Positions 17,601-25,008 of a DNA stretch of 29,671 nt are shown piece after piece. Under the pieces are notes generated by a model, which saw only the letters and a list, made by a program, of their open reading frames with translations, was not told where the DNA came from and made no database searches. This stretch comes from Amoebophrya sp. AT5.2. Lineage: Eukaryota; Sar; Dinophyceae; Syndiniales; Amoebophryaceae. Location: assembly GCA_005223375.1 (NCBI GenBank), contig RXOD01004076.1:1-29671 (forward strand). The letters run 5' to 3'. The stretch's first letter is position 1. Each line of letters opens with the position of its first letter. Made by a program: the position numbers and the translations under genes.

Positions 17601-18613
17601 CGTACTTGGCGGAGCAGGATCTTCCTCGTCGAGCTCGTTTTTGCTGGGCGCCGACGACGGCGCCGTGGTTGCGCGCGGAGAAGGGGGTGCCGGACCCTCG
17701 TCTTCCAGCTCTTCGAGCAAGGCAAAAGCACGGCCGCTCCCAGGAGACCTCTTTGGGGATGAGGCCCTGGACCACGAACTCCTGCAAGGGGCCGCCGCGA
17801 AGTCGAACGTGTTCGGTAGAAAAGCCCCCGTGAAGGCGAAGGGTGGAAAATCGTCTGCTTCTGCAAAAAATAGCGGTCTTGGCAATGGTACTTCTGGGGG
17901 GAGCCTCCTCCTCGACGCCGGCGATCAGGGTGGAGGAGAAATGGGGGATTCTTTCGATCGGGAGCTGTTCCCGGGTGGGGCAGGAGGCGACGGCTTCTAT
18001 CAGGATGAGGACGGTGGATTGTACGAGTACGTCGACGAAGATGGCAACCCGATGAACGGACAAGAGCTCCACCAGGGACCGTTTGCGGGTGATCCCTTCG
18101 CCGGCGACTATCAGCATGAGCCGTTCGATCCCAGCAAAAAGTCGCATATCGACGCCCGCGCCACCGCCGCACACCAGGAGGCGCACCAGAAACTGTCAAA
18201 AAAAGGCCTTCGCAGAGTCGCAAGAAGAGGCGGCTGCCGGAGGATCGCCGGATGCACCTACCCAGTGATGAAGTACTTTCTTGCTATCTACTTTTTGTGA
18301 AGCACTTCTTTGTTCTTGCCGCTGGTCTTCCGCTTCCTTGACCTTAAGTACTTATATATGACGATGAATTTTACAGCAGACGTACAACGGACCCATTACC
18401 AACTCTCGTCGGGACCATATTTGCTTTCACCACCCATGCATCAATCCATCGCGCAGGGAGCACTTTTCGGATCTGGTTACCGAACTGGTGTTCGACATTC
18501 ACTGCCTACTGGATCACTGCGGGCGGAACACGGTGCTAGCCAAAGACGTGGTAAATGTCGTCGGCCGCCGCGGCAACAAGGTCCTTGGCGCGAGCAACGG
18601 CTGGGCGTCGTGA
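14669..18613 (+). CDS. Large acidic protein ending in a histone H4-like fold (4 exons)
   Basis: Exons 14669-14997, 15712-15946, 16114-18272 and 18457-18613 sum to 2880 nt (959 aa plus stop), with matching splice phases (2, 0, 2). Residues ~882-959 align without gaps to histone H4 from Ile29 to its end: I count about 24 identities over 74 positions. These include the RR-x-ARRGG-xx-RI block of helix 1/loop 1, Tyr and Asp of helix 2, and H-xx-R-x-TV-x-A-x-DVV of loop 2/helix 3. The join K|EHFSDL created by splicing falls at the correct place in helix 2. The preceding ~880 residues are largely disordered: a Ser/Lys/Ala-rich start, a Glu/Lys/Arg helix from exon 2, two acidic DDD-SRS repeats, Ser and Gly runs, and Asp/Glu/Tyr-rich stretches near the end. 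No H4-type acetylatable tail is visible. Known: H4 pairs with H3 in nucleosomes. Inferred: a divergent chromatin or centromere-type H4 relative. Other histone-fold proteins (TAFs, CENP-S/T) remain possible, but the ARRGG block favours H4. Confidence 0.8.
15110..15153 (+). repeat. Left copy of a direct repeat flanking a ~500-bp block
   Basis: The copy starts CCGCTCGCAGTCTTTT and ends with a 20-bp word (TAGTACTTGATCATGTACTG, 15134-15153) that recurs exactly at 15675-15694. The start of this unit also recurs 45 bp upstream (15065). The 20-mer contains a near-palindrome centred on TGATCA. Confidence 0.9.
15657..15694 (+). repeat. Right copy of the direct repeat, near the intron's 3' end
   Basis: It matches the left copy with one substitution and a short deletion in the middle and is identical over its last 20 bases. 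It ends 17 bases before the acceptor AG. Between the copies, GTTGATCGGTAGC is repeated at 15538-15550 and 15569-15581. Confidence 0.9.
15947..16113 (+). other. 167-nt intron of the H4-like gene
   Basis: The donor GTAAAT follows a phase-0 Ser codon and the acceptor GAAGAACAG ends at 16113. The following exon opens LGPSAAEIER with strong coding composition. The frame changes across it, so an intron or equivalent gap is required. Confidence 0.7.
18273..18456 (+). other. 184-nt intron inside the histone fold
   Basis: The donor GTACTT follows ATG-AA (phase 2) and the acceptor CGCGCAG ends at 18456. Joining gives Met-Lys-Glu-His and a gapless match to H4 helix 2. Without splicing the frame runs into a stop at 18298-18300 and the fold is lost, so the homology itself supports this intron. 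Confidence 0.85.
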
Positions 18614-19790
18614 TCATCCACCATGCAGTTCGAAGTACTAGACGATTGTTCTTGTTGCGCAGTGGCAGTTCCAGTTGCACAACGAGTAGAAGAAGTTGGA
18701 CTTCCTTGTAGTTGAGTAAGTATTTGAAAATTTATGCAGGCCGCCGCTGATCGTGATCCAGAGCGCGACGCTAGGTCTACATATTTTCTTACAACTTCGA
18801 TCCGTTTTCCATTCCTCGAGCAGGGAAATAGGTCGTCACCTGCACTACAGCAGGACGCGAAGAGGTATCAGGTGGAGGAGTAGAACCAAGAACAGGTATA
18901 AAAGGAACCAAGCTGTTGAATGTCTCATGGATTCAACGAGCGCGTGTAGGCGCATCAATGAAGGAACAGATGAGAATGGTTCGAGATCTCATACTCATTT
19001 ACAGATAATGATGAGGTCATTTTTGTGCTTCAGGGTACAGTTTTCTTTCGGGGAAAATCATGCAAAATCAAGATGAAGCAAGATGGAAGTATGAAAGGAA
19101 AGATACTACCTGCGCGAGGAACTTTCTATCTAACATCGAATGAGAATGGAAGAACTTCATTCAGTGACGAGCTCTGTTTTTCTTCACGACTCATTGATTT
19201 GTGCTCAACACCAGTAGGAAAAGGACGCACACGCAGTAGAAGTTTAAGTACCTGAGAGACCACAAGTGCGCGGCATACGCATGCACACAATGTGCCCCAG
19301 GCAGGAGCAGCCAGGTCGTTAACGCGTGCCTCGAAGTTAAGTATTTGGTGTGTTCTGGAACGAATATAATCGGTACCGGTAAAAGAGGCTCTTCAATGAA
19401 CGATGGTGGCTCTTCTATCCATCATGATACTTGCTGCAGCATCATGCGGCCGATCATATTAGTTACGGTCGGCCACGGCCAGGCCCAGGCCAGTCACACA
19501 CACTCCCGCAGATGGATCGAAATTTAATTGGGAGATAAGGACCGATCTGACACTGGCACAACATGGTCAATCACTCTGGGCTGGCGTGACAAAGCTTGTT
19601 CAAGTTTCCTTCTGTCACCAGAAAGCCGGATTGGCCTGAAAATCGATTCATAATGTGTGGGTTGGCAATAGGTGTAGCGAGCAAAATACACATCGACTAT
19701 TTTCCGCTTGATGTAAAAAAATTGCGACCACACTAGTCACTCATCAAGCAACTTGCTCCAGCAGCTACAACTAAAATTGCGTAGAACGAG
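18614..19790. other. Spacer after the H4-like gene, with possible extra 3' exon
   Basis: Mostly AT-rich. A GC-rich island at 18740-18775 follows an acceptor-like TTTATGCAG (ends 18739). A donor GTGATC at 18610 would splice to it in phase, replacing the TGA and adding PPLIVIQSATLG to the histone-fold protein; I cannot follow the frame further. A TATAAAAGG word lies near 18898, about 890 bp before the next start codon. TTAAGTA words occur at 19244 and 19337. No RNA gene was recognised. Confidence 0.4.
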
Positions 19791-22417
19791 ATGCCGGCAA
19801 TTGCTTTTGCGGTGAAGAGGGTTGCCACCGCACCAGGCACCAAGGGCCCGACCCAGCGAATTCAGGGCGTGGAGCTGCCTTGGCGCTTAACTGAAGCCGA
19901 GCTCGAGTTGACGGCCGCGAATCTCAACTTTCAATTTCATCGTGTCGGCGCGAACCAATTTCAAATTACGGACGACCTCCAAACCGCAAAGGATGCAATT
20001 GCCCCGGCTGGTGGCAGTTCCGCGGGGGAACCAGGGCGCGGAAAGTACTTGTCGGATCGATTGGGTTTTTGAGGAACCTCGACATCATCTGCATCGGAAA
20101 CTACTTTCTGAGCACTGGAATCTTCTATCTAAATCTAAAAATTAAAATAGGTCCCACGCCCACCTGACGAACTTCACGGTCGACATCAGCGTCGGAAAGC
20201 AGGGCGTGACTTGGGTCACTGGGCCGATGAAGGACGTGTTTGTCCGGGTGTTTGTCGCACTGGTGAACCAGCGCTTCCTCGACTTTTTGCCGGAGTTCGG
20301 GTTGCCTCATCTTTCGGCGGACGATGCGTTTGACAAGCCGCCGTTTCCTTTCAGCGTGGATGACGATGAAGGGGGCGACGCAGACGTTGCATCAAAGGCA
20401 GCAGCCGATCAACAGGCTTCCACGTGGACGAACGGGAACGCTGGAGGGACCATGAAGCACAAAAACACCTACACCGACAGGAAGAAGATCGAGATGGATA
20501 AAAAGCAGCCGGTTGTCATACACATCACCACGAAAAAGGGCAATCAGGAGGCCTCCAATCGGCCACCGCCGCCACCGCCAAAGTTTCCACTCAGCGGCGG
20601 GGCCGACGAGGATGATATTCAAGAAGTGGCTAACACAGAGATGGAAAAGGGAACGAAGAAGCAGAAAATCGACCCAGCGGTTGCCTTCGACGATTCGACC
20701 CCGAAGCAGGCGGACGTTTTGCGTGAGCTCGATACTTTGCTGAAGTCGACCGCTCCCGGAGGCGAAAGTCACGACGACAAACGAACTAAGCCAGCGGCGA
20801 GTGCGAATAAAACTACTACAGTGGAACCGCCCAGCGCGGCGGGTGCGGTGGTAGATAAAAGTGTTGAAAAGAAGGAGCCCTCGGTGATGGACAAATTTCA
20901 ACAAGAGCAGAAGAAGAACAATCCCTTCGCGTTTTCCCCGGTTGCAGACTTGCCCGGAGCACAGGATAATGAGATGGAGGACGAGAGTCTGTCCTACTCG
21001 AAGGGCATGGAGGACGGGGAACAGGATCTGCCGGATGACGACGGCGGCGAGCTGGAGGACATTGAGGTTGACGAGGACGCTGAGGGTTTGGCCGGGAAGA
21101 ACAAGAAGAACACTGCCGAGGACGACAACATGAAGAAGGCTGATGGCGGTGGCAAGCCCTCCACGTCAGGGGACAACAGCGAGCGACCAAACGGAACAAA
21201 GTCTATGAAGCGAGCGCGAAATAAGGCGAACAAGAACAAGTGGAAAAAACAAAATGCGAGCAACGACACGGAAAATAACGCAGGAGGCAACAACAGCAAT
21301 CAGGGACCACATCAGGCAGGTCGCGAGATGAATCCAGCGTCCGGGCAGACGGCCGGACAGCACAAGGGAAAGGATAATCCGGTCGGTCGCGGCGGCAACA
21401 ATCACTCGCACGGCGGGGGAAACCGCGCAAATAATTCGAAAAATAAGAACGGCAACAACAGCGGTACTTCCCTGCGCGACAAGCAGAGAACGGCGGCATA
21501 CATCAAAAACAACGACCGCTCGCGGGGGCGCAACCGCAACGGGAACAACTACAACAACCCAAGCAGTCGCGGCGGCGGACCTACAAGCAACAAGAGTTCG
21601 AAGCACCAGGGAGTGCGACGTCGCAACGATAAGGATCGCGACCAGCAACAGCATCATCGCAGTGGGGGTGGAACTAACAACTTCGGGGGCGGAAATCATA
21701 ATCAACAAAAGCAGGGGGCGAGCTCCTCCGGCTCCGTTTCCTTCGGCCAACTACAGCAACTCCAGATAAACAACCGGAGTGGCCAATCGAATCAGCACCA
21801 GAATCAGCAGCAGTTCGGCAACAGCGGAAAGCACCAGAGCAATTCGTCGGCTCCGGGTGGAAACAACAATCAGCACCAGCAGAGCCGCGGCAACAACGCC
21901 GGCGGTGGAAATTACAATCAGCAGCAGCGCGGCGGAAAGCCAAACGCGGACGGAAATAACAAGAAAAGCAACTACCATCACGTAGGCGGCTCGCACCAAA
22001 TTTTTGGAGGTAAGCAAGGGCGCCGCGCCTGACGCCGAGGGGAGGTGGACGACGATGAATGCAGGAGAGGAGTGGATTCCGATGCTGGAGTTGAAGATTA
22101 CGCAAGCGACTTCTGCTGCAGGTCAGTCTACGAACGTGGGATACCGTCACCCTACAGATATTTTGTGGAATCTGCAGCTGGGCGGAGGGTCACTGCTCGG
22201 AGCAAGAGGTCTCTCTGTTTCTTGATCTTTATTGCTTCGAGCAGCAGCTGCAGCCTTTGAAAGTGCGTACTCCTCGACCCAAACCAAGAAGTGCGCCATT
22301 CTTTATAAATTGTTTTTGTTTAAGTTTTCGCTCCTCGCAACAGGCGATGGATCTGTAACTATGCAACAATACATCAACTTTGACCTTCGGACGTTGAGCG
22401 GCACGACCAGCAAGTAG
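19791..22417 (+). CDS. Asn/Gln/Gly-rich prion-like protein with ordered ends (4 exons)
   Basis: Exons 19791-20044, 20151-22009, 22065-22208 and 22344-22417 total 2331 nt (776 aa plus stop), with phases 2, 1, 1 matching. The first ~180 residues look ordered, with hydrophobic beta/helix-like segments (ELPWRLTEAELELT, VFVRVFVALVNQRFLDFL). Then come acidic/Lys-rich linkers (Pro run PPPPPP, acidic patch near 21000-21100). A region of about 270 residues from ~21200 is dominated by Asn, Gln, Gly, Ser and Arg, with RGG-like and NNxxG patterns typical of condensate-forming RNA-binding proteins. The last ~73 residues, spread over three exons (EEWIPMLELKIT, YINFDLRTLSG), are again ordered. No RRM, KH or other named domain was found. 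A 9-nt microexon (22247-22255 region, CCTTTGAAA before GTGCGT) could add AFE in frame. Role inferred only: RNA-granule-type protein. Confidence 0.72.
20045..20150 (+). other. 106-nt intron of gene 4
   Basis: The donor GTACTT follows GGA-AA (phase 2) and the acceptor AAAATAG ends at 20150. AA|G restores Lys, and the downstream frame opens SHAHLTNFTVD. The donor hexamer is the same as in the intron interrupting the H4-like fold. Confidence 0.8.
22010..22064 (+). other. 55-nt intron of gene 4
   Basis: The donor GTAAGC is at phase 1 and the acceptor GAATGCAG ends at 22064. Joining gives FGG-GEEWIPML and removes an in-frame TGA at 22030-22032. The short length agrees with a genome using compact introns. 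Confidence 0.75.
22209..22343 (+). other. 135-nt gap or intron(s) before the last exon of gene 4
   Basis: A phase-1 donor GTCTCT at 22209 and the acceptor CGCAACAG ending at 22343 join GARG to DGSVTMQQY. A second acceptor (CTGCAG) and a stronger donor (GTGCGT) inside it could define a 9-nt microexon without changing frame. Confidence 0.55.
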
Positions 22418-22879
22418 ACTGCGACTCATACTTCAACTTCTTCTGTGGAAAACAAAAGTGGACTAAACCGCACTCGCTGATTTTCAAGATTTGAAAACGT
22501 AGCTCCGCGGAGGCATCGCCATAAGCGCGGAAGCAGCAGTTGATGTTTGGACGAGCAACAAGGGATGCTACGGTCATTGTCATTTCCACCGGGAGCGTCC
22601 GGCTGTTGAATAAAAGCGAGGGCTCCTCGTACTCCAGGAAGTGTGAACCTGAACTATCGTGCGTGCCCACTTCTGAGATTGCAACATATTTATCATATTA
22701 ATTTAGTCACACTGTGTATCATGTCACCTCTACGGTTCTCGTAGGCGGTGGAGTCTCTCTCTCTCTCTCTGCAACATATTTATATGAAAAGCCGCTACAC
22801 TAATTCCGCTTCTTCGTTTTACTTGACTTCTGCAGACATTCCTCGCGTGCATTGCTTTCCAAGAAGTAGTAGGCTCAAG
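22418..22879. other. Spacer and 5' leader of the HtrA gene
   Basis: AT-rich spacer with a TC-dinucleotide run at about 22752-22770 and an exact 14-bp direct repeat (TGCAACATATTTAT at 22680-22693 and 22770-22783). An acceptor-like ACTTCTGCAG ends at 22835. An in-frame ATG at 22784 exists, but the ATG at 22880 lies downstream of that acceptor and directly after GGCTCAAG. Confidence 0.6.
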
Positions 22880-24433
22880 ATGCGAAGAACGTTACCGTTC
22901 TTACCGCGCCAGGGCTCGTCGTCGAACAGCCGCCTCCTCGTTGCCCAGCATTGCGCTCGGCGGGGCAGCAGAGTGCCGCGGCTTTCGCCGGACGGAGATT
23001 GTAGAGTAGAAGCAGCGTTGCGGTTGTCGTCACGGGGTCGGGGGCCAGCCTCGGCCGCGCTGCCATTCGGATTCGTCGGAACAACTACTTCGTCCTCGTC
23101 CTCATCTGCCAAGTTCTCGACCAGCACTCGAACAAACTCCGCCGTCGATCCTCTCCTCGATGCGTATTCCAATACAGTGTGCAGCGTCGTCGACCACGTC
23201 GGCCCGAGCGTCGTCAGCGTCGGCACTATGAAGCTTTTACCTTCAGCACAACAGCAAAGTCCCCAGACCGGAGGGGGGTACCAAGGAGCGCAGCCGCAAG
23301 GGGGGCAGGGCAGCGGTTTTGTCCTGTCCAAGGAGGGGCTGATTCTGACCAACCACCACGTCGTGAACAACGCTACGTCGTTGTCCGTGACGTTCACGAC
23401 GGATGAAACCTACCGCGCCGAAGTGGTCGGGTCCGACGCGGCGACCGACATCGCGCTGCTGCGTATCAGTAAACCGGGCGTGGTGCTGCCCGGTGAGCCC
23501 CTCATGCTGGCCAGCGTGGGGGCGAGGATGCGGTCCGATTCGGGTCAGAGCACATCAGCTAGTGCTGCGAGTTCGAATTATTCGGGAACAGCTACAGGTA
23601 CAGCAACTGCAACTTCTTCATCCCCGCCCCCGTCGTACGTCCGCGTCGGCCAGCTTTGCGTGGCCATCGGCAATCCGCTTGGTTTCGCGGCTTCTGTCTC
23701 TGCGGGCGTGATCTCCGCACTCGGCCGCACTTTGCGGAGCCAGTCGGGCCGCTTGATCGACAACGTGCTGCAAACGGATGTGGCCATCAACCCGGGGAAC
23801 TCGGGCGGGCCGCTAGTGGACAGTGGTGGGGAGGTCCTCGGGATGAACACGGCCATCATCCAGGGCGCACAGGGCATCGCCTTCGCCGTGCCTTCCGCGA
23901 CGCTCGAGTGGGTCGTTGGGGAACTGCTGACGAAGGGCAAGGTGCGCCGCGGCTACATCGGCGTCGCCGGGTTTGGGCGGCCCATCGACGCGGTTCTGCA
24001 GCGACGGCTGAAACTGCGGACCAACAGCTTGTTCCAGGTAGTGGGTATCGACCCGGAGGGGCCGGCGAAAAAGGCGGGAGTAATCCCAGGGGACTTCATC
24101 GTGGCGGTCGATGGAGAAGGAATCGGAAACATGGACGACCTGTTCAGGATCCTTTCCCGCGACGGCGCGAGAGGGGCCAGCGGTTCCACGAGCAAAACGA
24201 TCGAGCTGATGCTCATTCGCGGGAGCCCGCACTACGAGGTGCTGAAGAAGAAACTGGAAGTTGACTACGTAGGCAACTCGGAGGGGAGCGGGGAGGCCGG
24301 GCGGAGAAGGTTGTTGGCTCCAGGAGGTGGTCTATTCGGGGGCGGTGGAGGAGGACCGTCGCCACGAGAAATGAGTAGTGGCTCGCCGGCGGCGGGAAGC
24401 GACGACGTCGGATCGCCCTGGGGTGTCTGGTGA
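22880..24433 (+). CDS. HtrA/Deg-type serine protease with PDZ domain
   Basis: An intronless gene of 517 aa (an earlier in-frame ATG at 22784 would add 32 residues). It is a trypsin-fold ATP-independent protease for misfolded-protein quality control. The triad is visible: His160 in TNHHVV, Asp190 in TDIALL, Ser308 in NPGNSGGP. The oxyanion and substrate loops (QTDVAINPGNSGG, GIAFAVPS) are typical of S1C peptidases. One PDZ domain follows, at about residues 355-450 (RRGYIGV, GPAKKAGVIPGDFIVAVDG). The N-terminal ~65 residues are rich in Arg and Ser with few acidic residues, resembling a mitochondrial or plastid presequence; organelle location is inferred. A low-complexity insert (residues ~215-250, Ser/Thr/Ala/Gly-rich) interrupts the protease domain between the Asp strand and the VGQLCVAIGNPLG strand, absent from usual HtrA proteins. 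The Gly/Ser-rich C-terminal tail is also atypical. Confidence 0.95.
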   Translation: MRRTLPFLPRQGSSSNSRLLVAQHCARRGSRVPRLSPDGDCRVEAALRLSSRGRGPASAALPFGFVGTTTSSSSSSAKFSTSTRTNSAVDPLLDAYSNTVCSVVDHVGPSVVSVGTMKLLPSAQQQSPQTGGGYQGAQPQGGQGSGFVLSKEGLILTNHHVVNNATSLSVTFTTDETYRAEVVGSDAATDIALLRISKPGVVLPGEPLMLASVGARMRSDSGQSTSASAASSNYSGTATGTATATSSSPPPSYVRVGQLCVAIGNPLGFAASVSAGVISALGRTLRSQSGRLIDNVLQTDVAINPGNSGGPLVDSGGEVLGMNTAIIQGAQGIAFAVPSATLEWVVGELLTKGKVRRGYIGVAGFGRPIDAVLQRRLKLRTNSLFQVVGIDPEGPAKKAGVIPGDFIVAVDGEGIGNMDDLFRILSRDGARGASGSTSKTIELMLIRGSPHYEVLKKKLEVDYVGNSEGSGEAGRRRLLAPGGGLFGGGGGGPSPREMSSGSPAAGSDDVGSPWGVW

Positions 24434-25008
24434 TGTAACAATCAATCTGTCTCGATACTAGAACCTCTTTGTTCATCTTCATGATGACCACGCACGTCGT
24501 GCTTAAGTACGTGTTTCAAAAACCCCTATCTAAAGCGCACATGAAGTAGAAGAGAAAGATGTTTAAAGCTGCGACAATCGTCGCAACATGCATCGTGCAC
24601 CATGACCAAATACCTACAAAAAACAGGATGAGGATCCACCGCAGATCAACTACGGATCTATGCATACACAAGTCGACAACGCTTTCACGATCTTCAAAAA
24701 CGTGGCTTGCATCAAGAGTAGTCGAGACGATGACGAGTTCACAGATGCAGGCGAGTACGGGGAATCAGTTGGTGCGACACTGCTGCTCATCGATGGCCTT
24801 TTTGAATATTGAAACAGCAGCAGGAGCAAGGCAAGACGTGACAGATAGAATGATCATCCGTAGTTGCAGTCGAGCACGAGCAACCTTTACCTCCGCTAGT
24901 GCCACATGTACATTTAGTTGTACTTGTCGTAGCAGTTGTAGCACTAGTACTGGTGCAGCTGTAGCTGTTCGTTGTAATCTGACAACGCGGTGAGACGTAA
25001 ATCGAAGA
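24434..25008. other. Spacer between HtrA and metal-ATPase genes
   Basis: About 575 bases without a supportable gene. An open stretch from the ATG at 24559 (144 codons) is Ser/Thr/Cys-rich with spacer-like composition and no recognisable motif. A TTAAGTACGT word lies at 24503-24512, resembling the donor sites of nearby genes, so a 5'-UTR intron is possible. Confidence 0.45.

Noticed and set aside
18083..18268. An alternative frame near the end of exon 3 of the H4-like gene reads AFAESQEEAAAGG and suggests an indel in the seven-A run at 18197-18203.
   Set aside because: The main frame across the same bases encodes the H4-like RR-x-ARRGG block and continues through the spliced intron in register, so the main frame is the real one.
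18895..18910. A TATAAAAGG word resembling a TATA box.
   Set aside because: It lies ~890 bp before the next start codon, inside DNA that may be 3' exon or UTR of the H4-like gene; a single word in an AT-rich spacer is weak evidence.
24559..24993. A 144-codon open stretch between HtrA and the metal ATPase.
   Set aside because: Ser/Thr/Cys-rich with no domain, spacer-like composition and no support from context.
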